Assembly (NCBI GenBank): GCA_020852835.1
Contig: JADZAC010000011.1
Coordinates: 1 to 58,317, forward strand
Reading direction: 5' to 3'
Origin: Flavobacteriales bacterium
GTDB taxonomy: Bacteria > Bacteroidota > Bacteroidia > Flavobacteriales_F > PHOS-HE28
Length of the DNA: 58,317 bases
This document shows positions 7,549 through 16,043 of the stretch, in pieces. The notes beneath the pieces were generated by a model, which worked only from the letters and a program-made list of their open reading frames with translations, was not told where the DNA came from and made no database searches. The position numbers were made by a program, and so were the translations under genes. Within the stretch, counting starts at the first letter, position 1, and the number at the start of each line of letters is the position of its first letter.

Positions 7549-8868
7549 ATGTCGCTTGTATCAAGGCTTTTTAAGCATCCGGCCGGCATGTGCGGCCACC
7601 TTGCACTGCTGGTGCTTCTGTTGATCGGCGGTCCGGTTTCGGCACAGGTCGACCAAGCCGTGTACGACAACGGCGAAAAGATCTTCAAGGCCAACTGCGG
7701 CAGTTGCCACAAGCCGGACAAGGACATGACCGGCCCGGCGGTGAAGGGTGCCAAGGAGCGCTGGGAAGGCAAGGGGGACGTGCATGAGTGGATCAAGGAC
7801 AGCCAAGGCTACATCAAGTCCGGCAATGCCCATGCCAAACAGATCTTCGAGGAGCACAACAAGATCGTGATGCCGCCGCAGGCATTGAGCAACGAGGAGA
7901 TCGACGCGGTGCTCTACTACGCGGACAACTTCGCCCCGGCGGGTGCCAAGAAGGGCGCGGAACCGGCACCCGAGGCTGCTGCCGCAAAGCCTTCCAGCTC
8001 TTGGCAATGGTTGGTGGTCACCGGCCTGATCCTCCTGCTCGTGCTGCTCTCCTTGGGAGGCGTGCGCCACCAGTTGCACAACGCGGTACGCGAAAAGCAG
8101 GGCATGGCCCCCGAGCCCGCGATGGGCACTTGGGGCAGGATCTGCAAGTGGGCCGTGCAAAACAAGGGCTGGGCTTCCGCCGCCGTGCTGCTCCTGGTGG
8201 TTTGGGCGTTGGTGCTGCTGTGGAACTGGATGTTCAACATCGGGGTTTACGGCGGGGATAAAGTTGCCCACTACAAGCCCAGCCAGCCCATTGCGTTCGA
8301 CCACTCCCTGCACGCCGGCAAGGACAACCTGGCCATCAATTGCCAGTACTGCCACAGCGGCGCCGAAAAGAGCAAACATGCGGGCATACCCAGCGCCAAT
8401 GTGTGCATGAACTGCCACCAGGCCATCAGCGAAGGGCCCAAGACCGGCACCGCCGAGATCGCCAAGATCTACGAGGCCACGGGCTGGGACCCCGCCGCGA
8501 TGAAGTACACCGGCCAGCAGAAGCCCCTGGTATGGAACAAGGTGCACAACCTTCCGGACCACGTGTTCTTCAGCCACCAGCAGCACGTGGCCGTGGGCAA
8601 ACTGGAATGCCAGGAATGCCACGGCCCGGTGGATACCGAAATGGACCAGGTACAGCAATGGAGCCCGTTGACCATGGCCTGGTGCCTGGAATGCCACAAT
8701 ACCAAGGAGGTGGCCGTGGCCGGCTCTGACAATGGCTACTACCAGGAGATCCACCGCCGCATGGCCACCACCCCCATGGGGCAGGGCGAGCTGCGCAAAT
8801 ACTTGGAGGACGAGAAGATCACTGTTCGGGAACTTGGCGGCTTTGAGTGTGCCAAGTGCCATTATTAA
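7549..8868 (+). CDS. actA: ACIII subunit ActA, hexaheme cytochrome c (mono-heme plus pentaheme)
   Basis: Electron-transfer subunit of alternative complex III, which oxidises quinol and reduces the terminal oxidase. The 439 residues carry a signal peptide (about 1-32) and a mono-heme cytochrome c domain with CGSCH at 50-54 and a likely distal Met108. A membrane helix (154-170) and a second one (208-228) follow, then five further motifs: CQYCH 265, CMNCH 286, CQECH 354, CLECH 379 and CAKCH 434, the last ending one residue before the C-terminus. Start ATG 7549 was preferred to an upstream ATG at 7462, which lies before the -7 box. First gene of actABCDEF-coxBA. The N-terminal mono-heme domain is additional to the pentaheme core. 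Confidence 0.93.
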   Translation: MSLVSRLFKHPAGMCGHLALLVLLLIGGPVSAQVDQAVYDNGEKIFKANCGSCHKPDKDMTGPAVKGAKERWEGKGDVHEWIKDSQGYIKSGNAHAKQIFEEHNKIVMPPQALSNEEIDAVLYYADNFAPAGAKKGAEPAPEAAAAKPSSSWQWLVVTGLILLLVLLSLGGVRHQLHNAVREKQGMAPEPAMGTWGRICKWAVQNKGWASAAVLLLVVWALVLLWNWMFNIGVYGGDKVAHYKPSQPIAFDHSLHAGKDNLAINCQYCHSGAEKSKHAGIPSANVCMNCHQAISEGPKTGTAEIAKIYEATGWDPAAMKYTGQQKPLVWNKVHNLPDHVFFSHQQHVAVGKLECQECHGPVDTEMDQVQQWSPLTMAWCLECHNTKEVAVAGSDNGYYQEIHRRMATTPMGQGELRKYLEDEKITVRELGGFECAKCHY

Positions 8869-8888
8869 GATCGATCCAGCGAACACAC

Positions 8889-11800
8889 ATGTCGAGCACG
8901 AAGCGATATTGGCAGGACCTGTCCGAACTGGACCCTGCGGCCGCACCAGCCCAAGCCAATGCACATGAGTTCATTGAGCCGATGCCCTTGGACCATGTGC
9001 TGGCCGACGGCAGCATCACCGGGAGCACCACCAGCCGGCGCGACTTCCTGAAGTTCCTCGGGTTCTCCGTGGGCGCCGCCACCTTGGCCGCCTGTGAAGC
9101 CCCGGTGATCAAGAGCATCCCTTATGTGAACAAGCCGGAAGAGATCACTCCGGGCGTGGCCAACTGGTACGCCAGCACTTACTATGACGGGGAGGATTTC
9201 GCCAGTGTGCTGGTAAAAACCCGCGAAGGACGCCCCATCCACGTGAGCGGCAACCCCCGCTTCGGGGTGAACCGCGATCCGGGCTCGGGCCGCTCGGCAG
9301 TGAACGCCCGCATCAACAGCAGCGTGTTGTCCTTGTACGACAGCGAGCGCCTTTCCGCTCCCGTTCAACTGGAGGGCGGGAACCACGCCCAGCGCTCCTG
9401 GGCCGATGCCGACAAGGCCATTGGTGCCGGGTTGGCCAAGGCCAGTGCGGCGGGCCAGCGCATTGTGCTGCTCACCGGCACGGTGATCAGCCCCAGCATC
9501 AAAGCGGCCATCGAGGTGTTCAAGGCCAAGCACGGCCTGGCGATCACCGGCACGGATGCCGCGGTCAGCGCCACCGTTGGCGGCCAGGTGGACCATGTGC
9601 AGTACGACCCCATCAGTTACGCGGGCGTCACGGGTGCCAACCTGAAGACCTTCGGCAAGCGGGTGTTCCCGGCCTATGACCTCGGCAAAGCCGATGTGCT
9701 GGTGGGCATCGGGGCCGATTTCCTCAGCAATTGGGGCAGCACCACGGAGAACACCTGGCAGTACGCCAGCCGCCGCAAGCCCGAGGAGGCCACGGCCTCC
9801 CGCCCCATGAGCCGCCACTGGCAGTTCGAGGCCCGCATGAGCATGACCGGCGCCAACGCCGACCGTCGCGTGGCCGTGAAGCCCAGCCAACACCCCCACG
9901 TGGTGCTGGCCCTGCACAATGCCATTGCAGCTGCTTCCGGTGCACCGGCGGCAGGCCAGGCCAAGTTGCCCGAAGGGGCCGCCGCAGCCGTGGCCCAATG
10001 CGCCAAGGAATTGCTGGCTGCCCGCGGCAAGAGCCTGGTGTTGTGCGGAACCAATGATGAAGGCGTGCAGGTGCTGGTGAACAGCATCAACCACATGCTG
10101 GGCAACTACGGCAGCACCATCGACCTGCGCAATGCCTCTCCCTTCTTCCAAGGCGATGATGCGGCCATGGCCCGCTTGGTGAAGGACCTCAATGCGGGCG
10201 CCGTCGGCGCACTCCTCATCCACGGCATCAACCCGGCCTATACCCTGCCCAACGCCGAGGAGTTCAAGACCGGCCTGAAGAAAACCGCCCTGAGCGTCAG
10301 CTTCAGCAGCCATGCCGATGAAACGGCCTCCCTGTGCAACTGGATCACCCCCGACCACCATTGGTTGGAGAGCTGGGGCGACCTGCAGCCCAAGCCGGGC
10401 ATCTTCGCCTTGGCACAGCCCACCATCCGGCCCCTGTTCGACACCCGCCAGTGGGGCGAAAGCCTGCTGAAATGGAGCGGAGCGGACAGTGACTGGCGCG
10501 CCTTCGTGCAGCATACGGCCAAGTCCACCCTGACCACTTCCTGGGATCAAGCCCTGCACGACGGTGAATACCGCGGTGCAGCCAACGGCACCGAGCCTGC
10601 GGCCTTCAATGCGGACCTGGCGGAAGCGGCACGCAGCGCCGCCGAAGGCGCCAACGGTGCCGGTGAGTGGGAACTGGAGGTGTACACCACCGAGGCGTTG
10701 GCCAGCGGCCTGCATGCCAACAATCCGTGGTTGCAGGAGTTGCCCGACCCCATCACCAAAGGAACATGGGACAATTTCGTCTGCATCAGCCCCGAGGACC
10801 TCAGTGCCCTCACCGGGAAGAGCTTCAAGGAACTGTACATCGGTCAGGAAAGCCCCGCACAACTGTTGAAGGTCACGGTGAACGGAGTGGCCATGGAGCT
10901 GCCGGCCGTGCACAGCCCGGGCCAAGCCCCCAAGACCATATCAGTGGCCCTCGGCTATGGCCGTGGCGCCAATGGCGAGCGCGTGGGCCGTGCGGCCTGC
11001 CTGCGCAACCCGGACGGCAGCCCTGCCCCGGTGGGCAAAAATGCCTTCCCGTGGACCGCGATGCGCGGAAATACCGTGCGCTATGAGGCCACCGCCGCCA
11101 CGGTGGAACCCACGGGCCGCACCTATGCCGTAGCCCTCACGCAAACCCAGATGACCGGCATGGACCGGGGCAGCATCGTGAAGGAGACCACCTTCACGGT
11201 ATGGGCCTTGAACAAGCCGGAGCAGACCTACAACAAGCCCAACACGCTGGCGGTCCATGAGGATGTGAACAACGATGGGCACATCAACGCCAAGGACCGC
11301 GTACCGGCCACGTCGGTGAACCTGTGGGCCGACCATCCCGTGGAAGAGATGGGCCATCGCTGGGGCATGAGCATCGACCTCAACAGCTGCATCGGCTGCG
11401 GGGCATGCATCACCGCCTGCAACAGCGAGAACAACATTTCGGTGGTGGGCAAGGACGAAGTGCGCCGCAGCCGCGAAATGCACTGGTTGCGCATTGACCG
11501 CTACTACAGCAGCGACACCCACAAGGAGACTGAAGGACTGGGCTGGGCCGACAAGCTGGCCGCCATGGAGGAACCCGCCGCCGACCCCTCGGTGCTCTTC
11601 ATCCCCATGATGTGCCAGCACTGCAACCATGCGCCTTGCGAAACCGTGTGCCCTGTGGCGGCCACCACGCACAGCGACGAGGGCCTGAACATGATGGCCT
11701 ACAACCGCTGCATCGGCACCCGCTACTGCGCCAACAACTGCCCCTACAAAGTGCGCCGGTTCAACTGGTTCAACTATGTCACGGAGGATTTCGCCCAGGT

Positions 11801-12155
11801 GAATCCCGCATGGGATGAGCTGGGCCGCATGGTGCTCAACCCCGATGTGGTCGTGCGCGCCCGCGGCGTGATGGAGAAGTGCACCCTATGCGTGCAGCGC
11901 ATCCAGGCCGGCAAGCTCGAAGCCAAAAAAGCAGGTACGCCGGTCAAGGACGGCGACATCCAGACGGCCTGCTCGGCCGCCTGCGGCTACGGCGCCATCA
12001 TCTTCGGCGACTTGAACGACACGACCAGCGCAGCCCGCGCCGGCCGTGACAACCCCCGCGGTTATGAGATGCTGGAGGAGATCGGCACGCAACCCAACAT
12101 CACCTACCTGGTGAAGGTGCGCAACACCACCGACGGGGACAACAACAAAGCCTAA
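8889..12155 (+). CDS. actB: ACIII subunit ActB, molybdopterin-oxidoreductase-like Fe-S protein
   Basis: Large peripheral subunit of ACIII, 1088 residues, formed by fusion of a molybdopterin-oxidoreductase-like part and a four-cluster ferredoxin part. A twin-arginine motif (SRRDFLK, about 49-55) precedes a hydrophobic stretch ending in Cys69, so it is Tat-exported and possibly lipid-anchored. The first 750 residues resemble the catalytic subunit of the DMSO reductase family but, in characterised ACIII, bind no molybdenum cofactor. Ferredoxin cysteines lie near 834-845 (CIGCGACITAC), 912-925 (CQHCNHAPCETVCP), 940-950 (CIGTRYCANNCP) and further on (CTLC, CSAAC). ATG 8889 lies 20 bases after actA. 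The ferredoxin clusters pass electrons towards the ActA hemes. Confidence 0.94.
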   Translation: MSSTKRYWQDLSELDPAAAPAQANAHEFIEPMPLDHVLADGSITGSTTSRRDFLKFLGFSVGAATLAACEAPVIKSIPYVNKPEEITPGVANWYASTYYDGEDFASVLVKTREGRPIHVSGNPRFGVNRDPGSGRSAVNARINSSVLSLYDSERLSAPVQLEGGNHAQRSWADADKAIGAGLAKASAAGQRIVLLTGTVISPSIKAAIEVFKAKHGLAITGTDAAVSATVGGQVDHVQYDPISYAGVTGANLKTFGKRVFPAYDLGKADVLVGIGADFLSNWGSTTENTWQYASRRKPEEATASRPMSRHWQFEARMSMTGANADRRVAVKPSQHPHVVLALHNAIAAASGAPAAGQAKLPEGAAAAVAQCAKELLAARGKSLVLCGTNDEGVQVLVNSINHMLGNYGSTIDLRNASPFFQGDDAAMARLVKDLNAGAVGALLIHGINPAYTLPNAEEFKTGLKKTALSVSFSSHADETASLCNWITPDHHWLESWGDLQPKPGIFALAQPTIRPLFDTRQWGESLLKWSGADSDWRAFVQHTAKSTLTTSWDQALHDGEYRGAANGTEPAAFNADLAEAARSAAEGANGAGEWELEVYTTEALASGLHANNPWLQELPDPITKGTWDNFVCISPEDLSALTGKSFKELYIGQESPAQLLKVTVNGVAMELPAVHSPGQAPKTISVALGYGRGANGERVGRAACLRNPDGSPAPVGKNAFPWTAMRGNTVRYEATAATVEPTGRTYAVALTQTQMTGMDRGSIVKETTFTVWALNKPEQTYNKPNTLAVHEDVNNDGHINAKDRVPATSVNLWADHPVEEMGHRWGMSIDLNSCIGCGACITACNSENNISVVGKDEVRRSREMHWLRIDRYYSSDTHKETEGLGWADKLAAMEEPAADPSVLFIPMMCQHCNHAPCETVCPVAATTHSDEGLNMMAYNRCIGTRYCANNCPYKVRRFNWFNYVTEDFAQVNPAWDELGRMVLNPDVVVRARGVMEKCTLCVQRIQAGKLEAKKAGTPVKDGDIQTACSAACGYGAIIFGDLNDTTSAARAGRDNPRGYEMLEEIGTQPNITYLVKVRNTTDGDNNKA

Positions 12156-12170
12156 GAGAGAACCGGAAAG

Positions 12171-13565
12171 ATGCATCAAGAATCAGCGATCAGACCCCCG
12201 CTCATCCTGGGCCATAAAACGTACGGAGACATCACCGCTGATGTATCCGCGCCCATTGAGAACAAGGCTCCCACCGCTTGGTACGTGCTGATCACCATCG
12301 CGGCGATCATCGCCCTGTACGGCGTAGCCTGCATCCTCTACTTGTTCAGCAAGGGGATCGGGGTATGGGGCTTGAACAAGACGATCAACTGGGCCTGGGA
12401 CATCACCAACTTCGTGTGGTGGGTGGGCATCGGCCACGCAGGCACGCTGATCAGCGCGGTGCTGCTGTTGTTCCGCCAGAAATGGCGCATGGCCGTGAAC
12501 CGCTCCGCCGAGGCCATGACCATCTTCGCCGTGATCATGGCCGCCGTGTTCCCCATGATCCACATGGGCCGCATCTGGCTGGCCTACTTCGTGTTCCCCC
12601 TGCCCAACCAGTTCGGTTCGCTCTGGGTGAACTTCAACTCGGCACTGCTCTGGGACGTGTTCGCCATCTCCACCTATTTCTCCGTATCGCTGGTGTACTG
12701 GTACATCGGTCTGATCCCCGATTTCGCCACCCTGCGCGACCGGGTGAAAAAGAAGTGGCAGAAGAACCTCTACACTCTGCTCTCCTTCGGCTGGACGGGC
12801 AATGCCAAGGCCTGGCAGCGATTTGAGGAAGTGAGCCTGGTGCTCGCGGGCCTCGCCACCCCGCTGGTGTTCTCCGTGCACTCGGTGGTGTCCATGGACT
12901 TCGCCACCTCACTGGTGCCCGGCTGGCACAGCACCATCTACCCGCCCTACTTCGTGGCCGGTGCCATCTTCTCCGGTTTCGCCATGGTGCAGACCCTGCT
13001 GCTGATCATGCGCAAAGCCATGAAGCTGGAGGCCTACGTGACCCGCAAGCACGTGGAATACATGAACATCGTGATCATGGTCACCGGCGGCATCGTGGCC
13101 GTGGCCTACGCCACCGAGTTCTTCATGGGCTGGTACAGCGGGGTGGAATATGAGTACTACACCTACATGTCCATGGGCGCGGCAACGGGCCAGTATGCCT
13201 GGGCCTTCTGGGCGCTGATCATCTGCAACAACCTGATCCCTGGCCTGCTCTGGTTCAAGAAGATCCGCACGAGCTTCTTCTGGGCCTGGGCCATCTCCAT
13301 CGTGATCAACGTGGGCATGTGGTTCGAGCGCTTCGACATCATCGTGCTCTGCCTGCACCGCGACTACATGCCCTCGGGTTGGACCATGTTCTACCCCTCC
13401 TGGGTGGATGTGGGCACTTTCCTGGGCACCATCGGCATCTTCTTCACCCTCTATCTGCTCTTCGCGCGCTACTTCCCGGTGCTGGCCCTCAATGAACTGA
13501 AGAGCATCCTGAAGTCCAGCGGGGAGAGCTACAAGGGCGACGTGTTACCCAAATCACAGCATTGA
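12171..13565 (+). CDS. actC: ACIII subunit ActC, NrfD-like quinol-binding membrane protein
   Basis: Integral membrane subunit of 464 residues with about ten hydrophobic helices, homologous to NrfD/PsrC. In ACIII structures ActC holds the quinol oxidation site near the periplasmic face and a putative proton pathway. Conserved-looking features include a helix containing WWVGIGHAGTLISA (about 83-96), which carries the His expected near the quinone site, and a loop with FPMIHMGR. The gene starts 15 bases after actB behind a purine-rich stretch (GAGAGAACCGGAAAG) that may serve for ribosome binding. Its stop nearly abuts actD. Identification rests on the family-like sequence and the operon order. 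Confidence 0.94.
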   Translation: MHQESAIRPPLILGHKTYGDITADVSAPIENKAPTAWYVLITIAAIIALYGVACILYLFSKGIGVWGLNKTINWAWDITNFVWWVGIGHAGTLISAVLLLFRQKWRMAVNRSAEAMTIFAVIMAAVFPMIHMGRIWLAYFVFPLPNQFGSLWVNFNSALLWDVFAISTYFSVSLVYWYIGLIPDFATLRDRVKKKWQKNLYTLLSFGWTGNAKAWQRFEEVSLVLAGLATPLVFSVHSVVSMDFATSLVPGWHSTIYPPYFVAGAIFSGFAMVQTLLLIMRKAMKLEAYVTRKHVEYMNIVIMVTGGIVAVAYATEFFMGWYSGVEYEYYTYMSMGAATGQYAWAFWALIICNNLIPGLLWFKKIRTSFFWAWAISIVINVGMWFERFDIIVLCLHRDYMPSGWTMFYPSWVDVGTFLGTIGIFFTLYLLFARYFPVLALNELKSILKSSGESYKGDVLPKSQH

Positions 13566-13570
13566 GCGTC

Positions 13571-14104
13571 ATGGCCAACAAAGTCATCTACGCCGTTTAT
13601 GAGGATCCCGAGCTGCTGAAGGACGCAGCGCGCAAACTGGTGACCGCCGGTGTGCACGTGCGCGACGTGTTCAGCCCCTTCCCGGTCCACGGCATCGACC
13701 CCATCATCGGGCTCAAGCGCACCCGCTTGGGCATTGTATCCTTCATGTTCGGCATCATGGGCTTGTCCCTGGCCCTGCTGGGCACTTGGTACATGATGAT
13801 CTACGACTGGCCGATGAACATCGGGGGCAAGCCCAACCAGTTCTACTACCAGAACGTGCCGGCCTTCGTGCCGGTGCTGTTCGAGTTCACCGTGCTGTGC
13901 GCGGCACATGGCATGGCCATCACCTATCTGATCCGCAACAAGACCCTGCCCGGCATGCCGGCACGCAATCCCGATCCGCGCACCACCGATGACAAGTTCA
14001 TCATTGAACTGCGCACCGAAGACAACCACGGCCACGCCCCCGAGGCCATCACGGGCATGTTGCGCGATACGGCCGTGCTGGAGATCAATGAACGCCATTA
14101 TTGA
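13571..14104 (+). CDS. actD: ACIII subunit ActD (DUF3341)
   Basis: Small membrane subunit of 177 residues belonging to DUF3341. An N-terminal soluble domain begins with a strand-helix pattern (VIYAVYEDPELLKDAARKL), and two transmembrane helices follow at about 57-77 and 95-117. A polar cytoplasmic tail contains DPRTTDDKF. In ACIII structures ActD packs against ActC and the soluble domain faces the cytoplasm. The start is placed at ATG 13571, 5 bases after the actC stop. An in-frame TTG at 13562 overlaps the actC stop and was not used. Position in the operon agrees with other ACIII loci. Confidence 0.92.
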   Translation: MANKVIYAVYEDPELLKDAARKLVTAGVHVRDVFSPFPVHGIDPIIGLKRTRLGIVSFMFGIMGLSLALLGTWYMMIYDWPMNIGGKPNQFYYQNVPAFVPVLFEFTVLCAAHGMAITYLIRNKTLPGMPARNPDPRTTDDKFIIELRTEDNHGHAPEAITGMLRDTAVLEINERHY

Positions 14105-14106
14105 GC

Positions 14107-14787
14107 ATGAGCAGCATTAAGTTCAATCCCGGCTTGCTCACCACCGCCTTCGGTGCCCTGGGCTTGCTGGCCGCGTGCAGCGGCGACCCGGACAGCCCCG
14201 GCCTGGAGTACATGCCGGACATGTACCGCAGCCCGGCCGTTGAGGCCTACGTGGATTACGGGCAGGACCCGTACTACTTCGGCGACAGCCTGACCAGCGC
14301 CCAGCGGGCCACCCCCAGTGCGCGCCTGCCGGTGGAAGGCACCATTCCCTTCGCAGGGTCCGAAGCCGATGCAGCCTTCAATTTCCCGTATCCCTACCCG
14401 CACACTCCCGAGGGTTATGAGCAGGCCGGTCTGGAGCTGCACAGCCCCATCGCCATGACCGAAGCCACCGTGGAGCAGGGCAAGGTGATCTACGAAAAGT
14501 TCTGCGTGGAATGCCACGGCGCCAAGGGCAAGGGCGATGGACCGGTGGTGGCCAAGGGCAACTACCCGCCGCCGCCGGCCTATGACGGCGCCCAGCTCAA
14601 GAACCTGCCCGAGGGCAAGATCTTCCATTCCATCACCTACGGCCGCAACATCGCCATGGGAAGCCACGCCAGCCAGCTCAACCACAAGGAACGTTGGTTG
14701 GTGGTGCAGTACGTGAAGTACCTCCAGAACGGCGGCAACATGACGGCCGCACCGGTGGCCCCGGATACGGTCGCGCAAGCCAAGTGA
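14107..14787 (+). CDS. actE: ACIII subunit ActE, mono-heme cytochrome c lipoprotein
   Basis: Mono-heme c-type cytochrome, 226 residues. The N-terminus is a lipoprotein signal with the lipobox LLAAC and the acylated Cys at residue 24. A conserved-looking stretch DMYRSPA lies just after it. The cytochrome c domain begins near residue 118, with the heme motif CVECH at 133-137 and a likely distal Met in NIAMGSHASQL. ActE accepts electrons from the ActA hemes and passes them towards the oxidase or a soluble carrier. ATG 14107 is 2 bases after the actD stop, which indicates tight translational coupling. The call is well supported by lipobox, heme motif and operon position. Confidence 0.93.
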   Translation: MSSIKFNPGLLTTAFGALGLLAACSGDPDSPGLEYMPDMYRSPAVEAYVDYGQDPYYFGDSLTSAQRATPSARLPVEGTIPFAGSEADAAFNFPYPYPHTPEGYEQAGLELHSPIAMTEATVEQGKVIYEKFCVECHGAKGKGDGPVVAKGNYPPPPAYDGAQLKNLPEGKIFHSITYGRNIAMGSHASQLNHKERWLVVQYVKYLQNGGNMTAAPVAPDTVAQAK

Positions 14788-14801
14788 TCAAATCAGCAGC
14801 A

Positions 14802-16010
14802 ATGAACTTCACCATTAGCAAACGGGCCGGCACGATCACCTTGGCGTTGATCGTCATCGGCCTGGTGATGGCGGCCATCGGTGTGGTGGGCGACCATTCG
14901 GACCACAAGCAATACTCTTGGGCGGCGTTCTATGGCAACGCCCTTTTCTTCTTCTTCATCGCGTTGGGCACCTTGTTCTTTTACGCCCTCAACCACGTCA
15001 CCGAAACCGCGTGGACCGTGATGGTGAAGCGCGTGTACGAGGCCATTGCCACCTACGTGACCTGGGGCGCATTGACCGTGCTGCTGGTGCTGGTGGCCGG
15101 CTCCATGGGCCTGCACCACATTTGGCACTGGATGGATGCCCGCGCCCTGGACCCGGCCGATGCGGAACACTTCGATCCGCGCATCGGGTTCCTTCAAGGC
15201 TACTTGAACATGCCCTTCTTTTGGGTGCGTGCATTGCTGATGCTGGGCACCTTCGTCTTCTTCATCCGTTGGTTCCGGGCGCACAGCCTGCGCATGGACA
15301 ATGAAAGCGGTGAAACACTCCTGGCCTCCCATTGGAAGAACTACCGGCGCAGCGTGGGTTTCATCGTGCTCTTCGCCTTTTTCAGCTCACTGCTGGCGTG
15401 GGATTGGATCATGAGCATTGATGTCCATTGGAAGAGCGCGCTCTTCGGATGGTACGTCTTCGGAGGCATGTGGGCCAGCGGCATGATCACCGCCGTGATC
15501 CTCGTGCTGTACCTCAAAGGCAAGGGTTACCTGCCCCAAGTGAACGGCAGCCACCTGCAGGACATGGGCAAGTGGATGTTCGCGGTGAGCTTCCTGTGGA
15601 GCTACCTTTACTTCGAGCAGTTCATGTTGACCTGGTATTCCGACATCCCCGAGGAGGTGACCTATTTCGTACCACGCTTGAGCAGCCATCCTTGGCTCAC
15701 TTGGGTGACCTTCTTCATCAACTTCGCCCTGCCCATGCTGCTGCTGATGAGCCGCGACGCCAAGCGTTCCCCCAAGTTCCTGATCGGGGTGGGCGTGGTG
15801 ATCTTCATCGGCCATTGGCTCGATACCCTGATGTTGATCCTGCCCGGCGCGCTGGGCCCGCACTTTGAGCAGCTCGGCCTCTTGGAGATCGGCTTCTTCA
15901 CCCTCTTCCTCGGGGTGTTCATCCGCACCGTGCTCTCCGCCCTGGCCAAGGCACCCCTCACCGTGGTGGCCCATCCCTTCCTGGAAGAAAGCGTTCACCA
16001 CCACATTTGA
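14802..16010 (+). CDS. actF: ACIII subunit ActF, NrfD-like membrane protein
   Basis: Second large membrane subunit of ACIII, 402 residues with about ten hydrophobic helices, distantly similar to ActC. In structures ActC and ActF sit together in the membrane; ActF is not thought to bind quinol but may contribute to proton movement. Features seen include LLASHWKNYRRS before a transmembrane helix and a segment LAWDWIMSIDVHW. The ATG at 14802 is chosen over a distal GTG at 14694 that would overlap actE by 94 bases and has a hydrophilic, non-membrane sequence. It lies 14 bases after actE and 33 before coxB. Confidence 0.92.
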   Translation: MNFTISKRAGTITLALIVIGLVMAAIGVVGDHSDHKQYSWAAFYGNALFFFFIALGTLFFYALNHVTETAWTVMVKRVYEAIATYVTWGALTVLLVLVAGSMGLHHIWHWMDARALDPADAEHFDPRIGFLQGYLNMPFFWVRALLMLGTFVFFIRWFRAHSLRMDNESGETLLASHWKNYRRSVGFIVLFAFFSSLLAWDWIMSIDVHWKSALFGWYVFGGMWASGMITAVILVLYLKGKGYLPQVNGSHLQDMGKWMFAVSFLWSYLYFEQFMLTWYSDIPEEVTYFVPRLSSHPWLTWVTFFINFALPMLLLMSRDAKRSPKFLIGVGVVIFIGHWLDTLMLILPGALGPHFEQLGLLEIGFFTLFLGVFIRTVLSALAKAPLTVVAHPFLEESVHHHI

Positions 16011-16043
16011 TCCCCGGCACAAACCGAGCATAATCGAACAGGC

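Noticed and set aside
8865-10925. 686-codon minus-strand frame
   Set aside because: Entirely antisense to actB, which has clear Tat and ferredoxin motifs; the minus frame has none.
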